From: Phytophthora sp. 'mugwort'
Taxonomy: Eukaryota > Oomycota > Peronosporomycetes > Peronosporales > Peronosporaceae
DNA: 64,000 bases
Reading direction: 5' to 3'
Assembly: GCA_033558025.1 (NCBI GenBank)
Contig: JAUCEF010000005.1
Location: forward strand, 1,798,001 to 1,862,000
In this document: one piece after another, positions 22,697 through 34,588 of the stretch
Numbering within the stretch: position 1 is the first letter of the stretch
How the letters are laid out: each line of letters starts with the position of its first letter
Notes under the pieces: generated by a model
Told to the model about the DNA's origin: nothing
Databases searched by the model: none
Seen by the model: only the letters and a program-made list of their open reading frames with translations
Position numbers and translations under genes: made by a program

Positions 22697-23163
22697 GGCA
22701 AGAGCATACCACACACAACCAAAACATAAATTCACACAAAACCGAAGCAATGCACACACGCTGGCTCCACCACGCGCTTCTCCCCATTATTGCGCTGCTC
22801 TACAGCCTCCACTTCATCCTGCCATCCGCTTTCTTCTCCATCCAAACTTACATCCGCTCAAACATATCGCCTTATACGATGCCTTTCGCAGTCCACAGCG
22901 ATCGATTCGCGCGTCGACAAGCCCCGCCAGATCCACTGCCACCTAGCGCAAGCGTCAGTGACCGTCTACACAACCGTAAACAAAAGCGAGGCTCAAACCA
23001 CCCGTTCGGCATTGAGCCGTCGAGGCACACCCAGTCGAGTCCGTTTGAAGGTGTGTCGCGACTTTGGATTGGCTGGTATGCGTCGCCGAACCACAGTATG
23101 CCCCGCATCAGGCTGAAGAAGACGCAAAAGCCGGCGCGCTCGAGGAATGAGAAGAGAGCAAAA

Positions 23164-23236
23164 TGGTCATACAGGGGCTCGAACCCTGGACCGCAGCGTT
23201 ATTAGCACTGTGCTCTACCGACTGAGCTATACGACC
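23164..23236 (-). tRNA. tRNA-Ile-AAT: tRNA-Ile(AAU) copy 43
   Basis: 3' site G; tract GC; CT class A; C at 23425 and A at 23534. Confidence 0.97.
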
Positions 23237-23703
23237 GGCAAGAGCATACCACACACAACCAAAGCAAAAATTCACACAAAACCGAAGCAATGCACACACG
23301 CTGGCTCCACCACGCGCTTCTCCCCATTATTGCGCTGCTCTACAGCCTCCACTTCATCCTGCCATCCGCTTTCTTCTCCATCCAAACTTACATCCGCTCA
23401 AACATATCGCCTTATACGATGCCTCTCGCAGTCCACAGCGATCGATTCGCGCGTCGACAAGCCCCGCCAGATCCACTGCCACCTAGCGCAAGCGTCAGTG
23501 ACCGTCTACACAACCGTAAACAAAAGCGAGGCTAAAACCACCCGTTCGGCATTGAGCCGTCGAGGCACACCCAGTCGAGTCCGTTTGAAGGTGTGTCGCG
23601 ACTTTGGATTGGCTGGTATGCGTCGCCGAACCACAGTATGCCCCGCATCAGGCTGAAGAAGACGCAAAAGCCGGCGCGCTCGAGGAATGAGAAGAGAGCA
23701 AAA

Positions 23704-23776
23704 TGGTCATACAGGGGCTCGAACCCTGGACCGCAGCGTTATTAGCACTGTGCTCTACCGACTGAGCTATACGACC
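23704..23776 (-). tRNA. tRNA-Ile-AAT: tRNA-Ile(AAU) copy 44
   Basis: 3' site G; tract GC; CT class A. Confidence 0.97.
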
Positions 23777-24243
23777 GGCAAGAGCATACCACACACAACC
23801 AAAGCAAAAATTCACACAAAACCGAAGCAATGCACACACGCTGGCTCCACCACGCGCTTCTCCCCATTATTGCGCTGCTCTACAGCCTCCACTTCATCCT
23901 GCCATCCGCTTTCTTCTCCATCCAAACTTACATCCGCTCAAACATATCGCCTTATACGATGCCTTTCGCAGTCCACAGCGATCGATTCGCGCGTCGACAA
24001 GCCCCGCCAGATCCACTGCCACCTAGCGCAAGCGTCAGTGACCGTCTACACAACCGTAAACAAAAGCGAGGCTCAAACCACCCGTTCGGCATTGAGCCGT
24101 CGAGGCACACCCAGTCGAGTCCGTTTGAAGGTGTGTCGCGACTTTGGATTGGCTGGTATGCGTCGCCGAACCACAGTATGCCCCGCATCAGGCTGAAGAA
24201 GACGCAAAAGCCTGCGCGCTCGAGGAATGAGAAGAGAGCAAAA

Positions 24244-24316
24244 TGGTCATACAGGGGCTCGAACCCTGGACCGCAGCGTTATTAGCACTGTGCTCTACCG
24301 ACTGAGCTATACGACC
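24244..24316 (-). tRNA. tRNA-Ile-AAT: tRNA-Ile(AAU) copy 45
   Basis: 3' site T; tract ACAAC; T at 24387; CT class C. Confidence 0.97.
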
Positions 24317-24787
24317 GGCAAGAGCATACCACACACAACCAAAACAACAATTCACACAAAACCGAAGCAATGCACACACGCTGGCTTCACCACGCGCTTC
24401 TCCCCATTATTGCGCTGCTCTACAGCCTCCACTTCATCCTGCCATCCGCTTTCTTCTTCCTCCATCCAAACTTACATCCGCTCAAACATATCGCCTTATA
24501 CGATGCCTTTCGCAGTCCACAGCGATCGATTCGCGCGTCGACAAGCCCCGCCAGATCCACTGCCACCTAGCGCAAGCGTCAGTGACCGTCTACACAACCG
24601 TAAACAAAAGCGAGGCTCAAACCACCCGTTCGGCATTGAGCCGTCGAGGCACACCCAGTCGAGTCCGTTTGAAGGTGTGTCGCGACTTTGGATTGGCTGG
24701 TATGCGTCGCCGAACCACAGTATGCCCCGCATCAGGCTGAAGAAGACGCAAAAGCCTGCGCGCTCGAGGAATGAGAAGAGAGCAAAA

Positions 24788-24860
24788 TGGTCATACAGGG
24801 GCTCGAACCCTGGACCGCAGCGTTATTAGCACTGTGCTCTACCGACTGAGCTATACGACC
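24788..24860 (-). tRNA. tRNA-Ile-AAT: tRNA-Ile(AAU) copy 46
   Basis: 3' site T; tract ACAAC; T at 24931; CT class C. Confidence 0.97.
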
Positions 24861-25331
24861 GGCAAGAGCATACCACACACAACCAAAACAACAATTCACA
24901 CAAAACCGAAGCAATGCACACACGCTGGCTTCACCACGCGCTTCTCCCCATTATTGCGCTGCTCTACAGCCTCCACTTCATCCTGCCATCCGCTTTCTTC
25001 TTCCTCCATCCAAACTTACATCCGCTCAAACATATCGCCTTATACGATGCCTTTCGCAGTCCACAGCGATCGATTCGCGCGTCGACAAGCCCCGCCAGAT
25101 CCACTGCCACCTAGCGCAAGCGTCAGTGACCGTCTACACAACCGTAAACAAAAGCGAGGCTCAAACCACCCGTTCGGCATTGAGCCGTCGAGGCACACCC
25201 AGTCGAGTCCGTTTGAAGGTGTGTCGCGACTTTGGATTGGCTGGTATGCGTCGCCGAACCACAGTATGCCCCGCATCAGGCTGAAGAAGACGCAAAAGCC
25301 TGCGCGCTCGAGGAATGAGAAGAGAGCAAAA

Positions 25332-25404
25332 TGGTCATACAGGGGCTCGAACCCTGGACCGCAGCGTTATTAGCACTGTGCTCTACCGACTGAGCTATAC
25401 GACC
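25332..25404 (-). tRNA. tRNA-Ile-AAT: tRNA-Ile(AAU) copy 47
   Basis: 3' site T; tract ACAAC; first CT class B. Confidence 0.97.
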
Positions 25405-25871
25405 GGCAAGAGCATACCACACACAACCAAAACAACAATTCACACAAAACCGAAGCAATGCACACACGCTGGCTCCACCACGCGCTTCTCCCCATTATTG
25501 CGCTGCTCTACAGCCTCCACTTCATCCTGCCATCCGCTTTCTTCTTCCTCCAAACTTACATCCGCTCAAACATATCGCCTTATACGATGCCTTTCGCAGT
25601 CCACAGCGATCGATTCGCGCGTCGACAAGCCCCGCCAGATCCACTGCCACCTAGCGCAAGCGTCAGTGACCGTCTACACAACCGTAAACAAAAGCGAGGC
25701 TCAAACCACCCGTTCGGCATTGAGCCGTCGAGGCACACCCAGTCGAGTCCGTTTGAAGGTGTGTCGCGACTTTGGATTGGCTGGTATGCGTCGCCGAACC
25801 ACAGTATGCCCCGCATCAGGCTGAAGAAGACGCAAAAGCCTGCGCGCTCGAGGAATGAGAAGAGAGCAAAA

Positions 25872-25944
25872 TGGTCATACAGGGGCTCGAACCCTGGACC
25901 GCAGCGTTATTAGCACTGTGCTCTACCGACTGAGCTATACGACC
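25872..25944 (-). tRNA. tRNA-Ile-AAT: tRNA-Ile(AAU) copy 48
   Basis: 3' site T; T at -9, G at -17; tract A10; CT class A. Confidence 0.97.
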
Positions 25945-26411
25945 GGCAAGAGTATACCACGCACAACCAAAAAAAAAATTCACACAAAACCGAAGCAATG
26001 CACACACGCTGGCTCCACCACGCGCTTCTCCCCATTATTGCGCTGCTCTACAGCCTCCACTTCATCCTGCCATCCGCTTTCTTCTCCATCCAAACTTACA
26101 TCCGCTCAAACATATCGCCTTATACGATGCCTTTCGCAGTCCACAGCGATCGATTCGCGCGTCGACAAGCCCCGCCAGATCCACTGCCACCTAGCGCAAG
26201 CGTCAGTGACCGTCTACACAACCGTAAACAAAAGCGAGGCTCAAACCACCCGTTCGGCATTGAGCCGTCGAGGCACACCCAGTCGAGTCCGTTTGAAGGT
26301 GTGTCGCGACTTTGGATTGGCTGGTATGCGTCGCCGAACCACAGTATGCCCCGCATCAGGCTGAAGAAGACGCAAAAGCCTGCGCGCTCGAGGAATGAGA
26401 AGAGAGCAAAA

Positions 26412-26484
26412 TGGTCATACAGGGGCTCGAACCCTGGACCGCAGCGTTATTAGCACTGTGCTCTACCGACTGAGCTATACGACC
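26412..26484 (-). tRNA. tRNA-Ile-AAT: tRNA-Ile(AAU) copy 49
   Basis: 3' site T; tract AC; CT class B. Confidence 0.97.
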
Positions 26485-26951
26485 GGCAAGAGCATACCAC
26501 ACACAACCAAAACAAAAATTCACACAAAACCGAAGCAATGCACACACGCTGGCTCCACCACGCGCTTCTCCCCATTATTGCGCTGCTCTACAGCCTCCAC
26601 TTCATCCTGCCATCCGCTTTCTTCTTCCTCCAAACTTACATCCGCTCAAACATATCGCCTTATACGATGCCTTTCGCAGTCCACAGCGATCGATTCGCGC
26701 GTCGACAAGCCCCGCCAGATCCACTGCCACCTAGCGCAAGCGTCAGTGACCGTCTACACAACCGTAAACAAAAGCGAGGCTCAAACCACCCGTTCGGCAT
26801 TGAGCCGTCGAGGCACACCCAGTCGAGTCCGTTTGAAGGTGTGTCGCGACTTTGGATTGGCTGGTATGCGTCGCCGAACCACAGTATGCCCCGCATCAGG
26901 CTGAAGAAGACGCAAAAGCCTGCGCGCTCGAGGAATGAGAAGAGAGCAAAA

Positions 26952-27024
26952 TGGTCATACAGGGGCTCGAACCCTGGACCGCAGCGTTATTAGCACTGTG
27001 CTCTACCGACTGAGCTATACGACC
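26952..27024 (-). tRNA. tRNA-Ile-AAT: tRNA-Ile(AAU) copy 50
   Basis: 3' site T; first T at -2; tract GC; CT class A; T at 27291. Confidence 0.97.
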
Positions 27025-27491
27025 GTCAAGAGCATACCACACACAACCAAAGCAAAAATTCACACAAAACCGAAGCAATGCACACACGCTGGCTCCACCA
27101 CGCGCTTCTCCCCATTATTGCGCTGCTCTACAGCCTCCACTTCATCCTGCCATCCGCTTTCTTCTCCATCCAAACTTACATCCGCTCAAACATATCGCCT
27201 TATACGATGCCTTTCGCAGTCCACAGCGATCGATTCGCGCGTCGACAAGCCCCGCCAGATCCACTGCCACCTAGCGCAAGCGTCAGTGACTGTCTACACA
27301 ACCGTAAACAAAAGCGAGGCTCAAACCACCCGTTCGGCATTGAGCCGTCGAGGCACACCCAGTCGAGTCCGTTTGAAGGTGTGTCGCGACTTTGGATTGG
27401 CTGGTATGCGTCGCCGAACCACAGTATGCCCCGCATCAGGCTGAAGAAGACGCAAAAGCCTGCGCGCTCGAGGAATGAGAAGAGAGCAAAA

Positions 27492-27564
27492 TGGTCATAC
27501 AGGGGCTCGAACCCTGGACCGCAGCGTTATTAGCACTGTGCTCTACCGACTGAGCTATACGACC
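27492..27564 (-). tRNA. tRNA-Ile-AAT: tRNA-Ile(AAU) copy 51
   Basis: 3' site T; T at -2; tract CAT; CT class B. Confidence 0.97.
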
Positions 27565-28031
27565 GTCAAGAGCATACCACACACAACCAAAACATAAATT
27601 CACACAAAACCGAAGCAATGCACACACGCTGGCTCCACCACGCGCTTCTCCCCATTATTGCGCTGCTCTACAGCCTCCACTTCATCCTGCCATCCGCTTT
27701 CTTCTTCCTCCAAACTTACATCCGCTCAAACATATCGCCTTATACGATGCCTTTCGCAGTCCACAGCGATCGATTCGCGCGTCGACAAGCCCCGCCAGAT
27801 CCACTGCCACCTAGCGCAAGCGTCAGTGACCGTCTACACAACCGTAAACAAAAGCGAGGCTCAAACCACCCGTTCGGCATTGAGCCGTCGAGGCACACCC
27901 AGTCGAGTCCGTTTGAAGGTGTGTCGCGACTTTGGATTGGCTGGTATGCGTCGCCGAACCACAGTATGCCCCGCATCAGGCTGAAGAAGACGCAAAAGCC
28001 TGCGCGCTCGAGGAATGAGAAGAGAGCAAAA

Positions 28032-28104
28032 TGGTCATACAGGGGCTCGAACCCTGGACCGCAGCGTTATTAGCACTGTGCTCTACCGACTGAGCTATAC
28101 GACC
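28032..28104 (-). tRNA. tRNA-Ile-AAT: tRNA-Ile(AAU) copy 52
   Basis: 3' site T; tract GC; CT class A. Confidence 0.97.
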
Positions 28105-28571
28105 GGCAAGAGCATACCACACACAACCAAAGCAAAAATTCACACAAAACCGAAGCAATGCACACACGCTGGCTCCACCACGCGCTTCTCCCCATTATTG
28201 CGCTGCTCTACAGCCTCCACTTCATCCTGCCATCCGCTTTCTTCTCCATCCAAACTTACATCCGCTCAAACATATCGCCTTATACGATGCCTTTCGCAGT
28301 CCACAGCGATCGATTCGCGCGTCGACAAGCCCCGCCAGATCCACTGCCACCTAGCGCAAGCGTCAGTGACCGTCTACACAACCGTAAACAAAAGCGAGGC
28401 TCAAACCACCCGTTCGGCATTGAGCCGTCGAGGCACACCCAGTCGAGTCCGTTTGAAGGTGTGTCGCGACTTTGGATTGGCTGGTATGCGTCGCCGAACC
28501 ACAGTATGCCCCGCATCAGGCTGAAGAAGACGCAAAAGCCTGCGCGCTCGAGGAATGAGAAGAGAGCAAAA

Positions 28572-28644
28572 CGGTCATACAGGGGCTCGAACCCTGGACC
28601 GCAGCGTTATTAGCACTGTGCTCTACCGACTGAGCTATACGACC
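28572..28644 (-). tRNA. tRNA-Ile-AAT: tRNA-Ile(AAU) copy 53, discriminator G73
   Basis: This is the only copy whose tRNA body differs. Position 28572 is C on the + strand, so the discriminator is G73 instead of A73. The cloverleaf, both boxes and TTTT are intact. A73 is an accepted identity element for isoleucyl-tRNA synthetase, so charging could be reduced (inference). 3' site T; T at -2; tract AC; CT class B. Confidence 0.96.
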
Positions 28645-29111
28645 GTCAAGAGCATACCACACACAACCAAAACAAAAATTCACACAAAACCGAAGCAATG
28701 CACACACGCTGGCTCCACCACGCGCTTCTCCCCATTATTGCGCTGCTCTACAGCCTCCACTTCATCCTGCCATCCGCTTTCTTCTTCCTCCAAACTTACA
28801 TCCGCTCAAACATATCGCCTTATACGATGCCTTTCGCAGTCCACAGCGATCGATTCGCGCGTCGACAAGCCCCGCCAGATCCACTGCCACCTAGCGCAAG
28901 CGTCAGTGACCGTCTACACAACCGTAAACAAAAGCGAGGCTCAAACCACCCGTTCGGCATTGAGCCGTCGAGGCACACCCAGTCGAGTCCGTTTGAAGGT
29001 GTGTCGCGACTTTGGATTGGCTGGTATGCGTCGCCGAACCACAGTATGCCCCGCATCAGGCTGAAGAAGACGCAAAAGCCTGCGCGCTCGAGGAATGAGA
29101 AGAGAGCAAAA

Positions 29112-29184
29112 TGGTCATACAGGGGCTCGAACCCTGGACCGCAGCGTTATTAGCACTGTGCTCTACCGACTGAGCTATACGACC
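29112..29184 (-). tRNA. tRNA-Ile-AAT: tRNA-Ile(AAU) copy 54
   Basis: 3' site T; T at -2; tract GC; CT class C (544-bp unit) without the T that accompanies class C in copies 36, 45 and 46. Confidence 0.97.
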
Positions 29185-29655
29185 GTCAAGAGCATACCAC
29201 ACACAACCAAAGCAAAAATTCACACAAAACCGAAGCAATGCACACACGCTGGCTCCACCACGCGCTTCTCCCCATTATTGCGCTGCTCTACAGCCTCCAC
29301 TTCATCCTGCCATCCGCTTTCTTCTTCCTCCATCCAAACTTACATCCGCTCAAACATATCGCCTTATACGATGCCTTTCGCAGTCCACAGCGATCGATTC
29401 GCGCGTCGACAAGCCCCGCCAGATCCACTGCCACCTAGCGCAAGCGTCAGTGACCGTCTACACAACCGTAAACAAAAGCGAGGCTCAAACCACCCGTTCG
29501 GCATTGAGCCGTCGAGGCACACCCAGTCGAGTCCGTTTGAAGGTGTGTCGCGACTTTGGATTGGCTGGTATGCGTCGCCGAACCACAGTATGCCCCGCAT
29601 CAGGCTGAAGAAGACGCAAAAGCCTGCGCGCTCGAGGAATGAGAAGAGAGCAAAA

Positions 29656-29728
29656 TGGTCATACAGGGGCTCGAACCCTGGACCGCAGCGTTATTAGCAC
29701 TGTGCTCTACCGACTGAGCTATACGACC
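29656..29728 (-). tRNA. tRNA-Ile-AAT: tRNA-Ile(AAU) copy 55
   Basis: 3' site T; tract AC; CT class B. Confidence 0.97.
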
Positions 29729-30195
29729 GGCAAGAGCATACCACACACAACCAAAACAAAAATTCACACAAAACCGAAGCAATGCACACACGCTGGCTCC
29801 ACCACGCGCTTCTCCCCATTATTGCGCTGCTCTACAGCCTCCACTTCATCCTGCCATCCGCTTTCTTCTTCCTCCAAACTTACATCCGCTCAAACATATC
29901 GCCTTATACGATGCCTTTCGCAGTCCACAGCGATCGATTCGCGCGTCGACAAGCCCCGCCAGATCCACTGCCACCTAGCGCAAGCGTCAGTGACCGTCTA
30001 CACAACCGTAAACAAAAGCGAGGCTCAAACCACCCGTTCGGCATTGAGCCGTCGAGGCACACCCAGTCGAGTCCGTTTGAAGGTGTGTCGCGACTTTGGA
30101 TTGGCTGGTATGCGTCGCCGAACCACAGTATGCCCCGCATCAGGCTGAAGAAGACGCAAAAGCCTGCGCGCTCGAGGAATGAGAAGAGAGCAAAA

Positions 30196-30268
30196 TGGTC
30201 ATACAGGGGCTCGAACCCTGGACCGCAGCGTTATTAGCACTGTGCTCTACCGACTGAGCTATACGACC
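30196..30268 (-). tRNA. tRNA-Ile-AAT: tRNA-Ile(AAU) copy 56
   Basis: 3' site T; T at -2; tract AC; CT class B. Confidence 0.97.
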
Positions 30269-30735
30269 GTCAAGAGCATACCACACACAACCAAAACAAA
30301 AATTCACACAAAACCGAAGCAATGCACACACGCTGGCTCCACCACGCGCTTCTCCCCATTATTGCGCTGCTCTACAGCCTCCACTTCATCCTGCCATCCG
30401 CTTTCTTCTTCCTCCAAACTTACATCCGCTCAAACATATCGCCTTATACGATGCCTTTCGCAGTCCACAGCGATCGATTCGCGCGTCGACAAGCCCCGCC
30501 AGATCCACTGCCACCTAGCGCAAGCGTCAGTGACCGTCTACACAACCGTAAACAAAAGCGAGGCTCAAACCACCCGTTCGGCATTGAGCCGTCGAGGCAC
30601 ACCCAGTCGAGTCCGTTTGAAGGTGTGTCGCGACTTTGGATTGGCTGGTATGCGTCGCCGAACCACAGTATGCCCCGCATCAGGCTGAAGAAGACGCAAA
30701 AGCCTGCGCGCTCGAGGAATGAGAAGAGAGCAAAA

Positions 30736-30808
30736 TGGTCATACAGGGGCTCGAACCCTGGACCGCAGCGTTATTAGCACTGTGCTCTACCGACTGAGCT
30801 ATACGACC
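30736..30808 (-). tRNA. tRNA-Ile-AAT: tRNA-Ile(AAU) copy 57
   Basis: 3' site T; T at -2; tract GC; CT class A; T at 31075. Confidence 0.97.
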
Positions 30809-31275
30809 GTCAAGAGCATACCACACACAACCAAAGCAAAAATTCACACAAAACCGAAGCAATGCACACACGCTGGCTCCACCACGCGCTTCTCCCCATT
30901 ATTGCGCTGCTCTACAGCCTCCACTTCATCCTGCCATCCGCTTTCTTCTCCATCCAAACTTACATCCGCTCAAACATATCGCCTTATACGATGCCTTTCG
31001 CAGTCCACAGCGATCGATTCGCGCGTCGACAAGCCCCGCCAGATCCACTGCCACCTAGCGCAAGCGTCAGTGACTGTCTACACAACCGTAAACAAAAGCG
31101 AGGCTCAAACCACCCGTTCGGCATTGAGCCGTCGAGGCACACCCAGTCGAGTCCGTTTGAAGGTGTGTCGCGACTTTGGATTGGCTGGTATGCGTCGCCG
31201 AACCACAGTATGCCCCGCATCAGGCTGAAGAAGACGCAAAAGCCTGCGCGCTCGAGGAATGAGAAGAGAGCAAAA

Positions 31276-31348
31276 TGGTCATACAGGGGCTCGAACCCTG
31301 GACCGCAGCGTTATTAGCACTGTGCTCTACCGACTGAGCTATACGACC
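31276..31348 (-). tRNA. tRNA-Ile-AAT: tRNA-Ile(AAU) copy 58
   Basis: 3' site T; tract A10; CT class B. Confidence 0.97.
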
Positions 31349-31815
31349 GGCAAGAGCATACCACACACAACCAAAAAAAAAATTCACACAAAACCGAAGC
31401 AATGCACACACGCTGGCTCCACCACGCGCTTCTCCCCATTATTGCGCTGCTCTACAGCCTCCACTTCATCCTGCCATCCGCTTTCTTCTTCCTCCAAACT
31501 TACATCCGCTCAAACATATCGCCTTATACGATGCCTTTCGCAGTCCACAGCGATCGATTCGCGCGTCGACAAGCCCCGCCAGATCCACTGCCACCTAGCG
31601 CAAGCGTCAGTGACCGTCTACACAACCGTAAACAAAAGCGAGGCTCAAACCACCCGTTCGGCATTGAGCCGTCGAGGCACACCCAGTCGAGTCCGTTTGA
31701 AGGTGTGTCGCGACTTTGGATTGGCTGGTATGCGTCGCCGAACCACAGTATGCCCCGCATCAGGCTGAAGAAGACGCAAAAGCCTGCGCGCTCGAGGAAT
31801 GAGAAGAGAGCAAAA

Positions 31816-31888
31816 TGGTCATACAGGGGCTCGAACCCTGGACCGCAGCGTTATTAGCACTGTGCTCTACCGACTGAGCTATACGACC
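31816..31888 (-). tRNA. tRNA-Ile-AAT: tRNA-Ile(AAU) copy 59
   Basis: 3' site T; tract A10; CT class A; T at 32155. Confidence 0.97.
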
Positions 31889-32355
31889 GGCAAGAGCATA
31901 CCACACACAACCAAAAAAAAAATTCACACAAAACCGAAGCAATGCACACACGCTGGCTCCACCACGCGCTTCTCCCCATTATTGCGCTGCTCTACAGCCT
32001 CCACTTCATCCTGCCATCCGCTTTCTTCTCCATCCAAACTTACATCCGCTCAAACATATCGCCTTATACGATGCCTTTCGCAGTCCACAGCGATCGATTC
32101 GCGCGTCGACAAGCCCCGCCAGATCCACTGCCACCTAGCGCAAGCGTCAGTGACTGTCTACACAACCGTAAACAAAAGCGAGGCTCAAACCACCCGTTCG
32201 GCATTGAGCCGTCGAGGCACACCCAGTCGAGTCCGTTTGAAGGTGTGTCGCGACTTTGGATTGGCTGGTATGCGTCGCCGAACCACAGTATGCCCCGCAT
32301 CAGGCTGAAGAAGACGCAAAAGCCTGCGCGCTCGAGGAATGAGAAGAGAGCAAAA

Positions 32356-32428
32356 TGGTCATACAGGGGCTCGAACCCTGGACCGCAGCGTTATTAGCAC
32401 TGTGCTCTACCGACTGAGCTATACGACC
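32356..32428 (-). tRNA. tRNA-Ile-AAT: tRNA-Ile(AAU) copy 60
   Basis: 3' site T; tract AC; CT class B. Confidence 0.97.
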
Positions 32429-32895
32429 GGCAAGAGCATACCACACACAACCAAAACAAAAATTCACACAAAACCGAAGCAATGCACACACGCTGGCTCC
32501 ACCACGCGCTTCTCCCCATTATTGCGCTGCTCTACAGCCTCCACTTCATCCTGCCATCCGCTTTCTTCTTCCTCCAAACTTACATCCGCTCAAACATATC
32601 GCCTTATACGATGCCTTTCGCAGTCCACAGCGATCGATTCGCGCGTCGACAAGCCCCGCCAGATCCACTGCCACCTAGCGCAAGCGTCAGTGACCGTCTA
32701 CACAACCGTAAACAAAAGCGAGGCTCAAACCACCCGTTCGGCATTGAGCCGTCGAGGCACACCCAGTCGAGTCCGTTTGAAGGTGTGTCGCGACTTTGGA
32801 TTGGCTGGTATGCGTCGCCGAACCACAGTATGCCCCGCATCAGGCTGAAGAAGACGCAAAAGCCTGCGCGCTCGAGGAATGAGAAGAGAGCAAAA

Positions 32896-32968
32896 TGGTC
32901 ATACAGGGGCTCGAACCCTGGACCGCAGCGTTATTAGCACTGTGCTCTACCGACTGAGCTATACGACC
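32896..32968 (-). tRNA. tRNA-Ile-AAT: tRNA-Ile(AAU) copy 61
   Basis: 3' site T; T at -9; tract A10; CT class B. Confidence 0.97.
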
Positions 32969-33435
32969 GGCAAGAGTATACCACACACAACCAAAAAAAA
33001 AATTCACACAAAACCGAAGCAATGCACACACGCTGGCTCCACCACGCGCTTCTCCCCATTATTGCGCTGCTCTACAGCCTCCACTTCATCCTGCCATCCG
33101 CTTTCTTCTTCCTCCAAACTTACATCCGCTCAAACATATCGCCTTATACGATGCCTTTCGCAGTCCACAGCGATCGATTCGCGCGTCGACAAGCCCCGCC
33201 AGATCCACTGCCACCTAGCGCAAGCGTCAGTGACCGTCTACACAACCGTAAACAAAAGCGAGGCTCAAACCACCCGTTCGGCATTGAGCCGTCGAGGCAC
33301 ACCCAGTCGAGTCCGTTTGAAGGTGTGTCGCGACTTTGGATTGGCTGGTATGCGTCGCCGAACCACAGTATGCCCCGCATCAGGCTGAAGAAGACGCAAA
33401 AGCCTGCGCGCTCGAGGAATGAGAAGAGAGCAAAA

Positions 33436-33508
33436 TGGTCATACAGGGGCTCGAACCCTGGACCGCAGCGTTATTAGCACTGTGCTCTACCGACTGAGCT
33501 ATACGACC
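33436..33508 (-). tRNA. tRNA-Ile-AAT: tRNA-Ile(AAU) copy 62
   Basis: 3' site T; T at -9; tract A10; CT class A. Confidence 0.97.
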
Positions 33509-33975
33509 GGCAAGAGTATACCACACACAACCAAAAAAAAAATTCACACAAAACCGAAGCAATGCACACACGCTGGCTCCACCACGCGCTTCTCCCCATT
33601 ATTGCGCTGCTCTACAGCCTCCACTTCATCCTGCCATCCGCTTTCTTCTCCATCCAAACTTACATCCGCTCAAACATATCGCCTTATACGATGCCTTTCG
33701 CAGTCCACAGCGATCGATTCGCGCGTCGACAAGCCCCGCCAGATCCACTGCCACCTAGCGCAAGCGTCAGTGACCGTCTACACAACCGTAAACAAAAGCG
33801 AGGCTCAAACCACCCGTTCGGCATTGAGCCGTCGAGGCACACCCAGTCGAGTCCGTTTGAAGGTGTGTCGCGACTTTGGATTGGCTGGTATGCGTCGCCG
33901 AACCACAGTATGCCCCGCATCAGGCTGAAGAAGACGCAAAAGCCTGCGCGCTCGAGGAATGAGAAGAGAGCAAAA

Positions 33976-34048
33976 TGGTCATACAGGGGCTCGAACCCTG
34001 GACCGCAGCGTTATTAGCACTGTGCTCTACCGACTGAGCTATACGACC
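33976..34048 (-). tRNA. tRNA-Ile-AAT: tRNA-Ile(AAU) copy 63
   Basis: 3' site T; T at -9, G at -17; tract A10; CT class A. Confidence 0.97.
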
Positions 34049-34515
34049 GGCAAGAGTATACCACGCACAACCAAAAAAAAAATTCACACAAAACCGAAGC
34101 AATGCACACACGCTGGCTCCACCACGCGCTTCTCCCCATTATTGCGCTGCTCTACAGCCTCCACTTCATCCTGCCATCCGCTTTCTTCTCCATCCAAACT
34201 TACATCCGCTCAAACATATCGCCTTATACGATGCCTTTCGCAGTCCACAGCGATCGATTCGCGCGTCGACAAGCCCCGCCAGATCCACTGCCACCTAGCG
34301 CAAGCGTCAGTGACCGTCTACACAACCGTAAACAAAAGCGAGGCTCAAACCACCCGTTCGGCATTGAGCCGTCGAGGCACACCCAGTCGAGTCCGTTTGA
34401 AGGTGTGTCGCGACTTTGGATTGGCTGGTATGCGTCGCCGAACCACAGTATGCCCCGCATCAGGCTGAAGAAGACGCAAAAGCCTGCGCGCTCGAGGAAT
34501 GAGAAGAGAGCAAAA

Positions 34516-34588
34516 TGGTCATACAGGGGCTCGAACCCTGGACCGCAGCGTTATTAGCACTGTGCTCTACCGACTGAGCTATACGACC
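34516..34588 (-). tRNA. tRNA-Ile-AAT: tRNA-Ile(AAU) copy 64
   Basis: 3' site T; T at -2; tract GC; CT class B. Confidence 0.97.

Larger units (their letters stand above)
21004..24243. repeat. 2-unit (1,080-bp) higher-order repeat
   Basis: Copies 39, 41 and 43 are followed by spacers carrying two linked private changes: C at 21265, 22345, 23425 and A at 21374, 22454, 23534. They alternate with plain CAT units (copies 40 and 42). Copy 39 has tract AC while 41 and 43 have GC, so the spacer and the upstream tract have been exchanged separately. Confidence 0.92.
24244..25331. repeat. Two adjacent rare-haplotype units, 544 bp each
   Basis: Both units carry ACAAC, the T at 24387 or 24931, and CT class C, and they look identical to each other. 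They mark the point where the 3' site switches from mainly G to mainly T and lie just before class B first appears. Confidence 0.9.
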
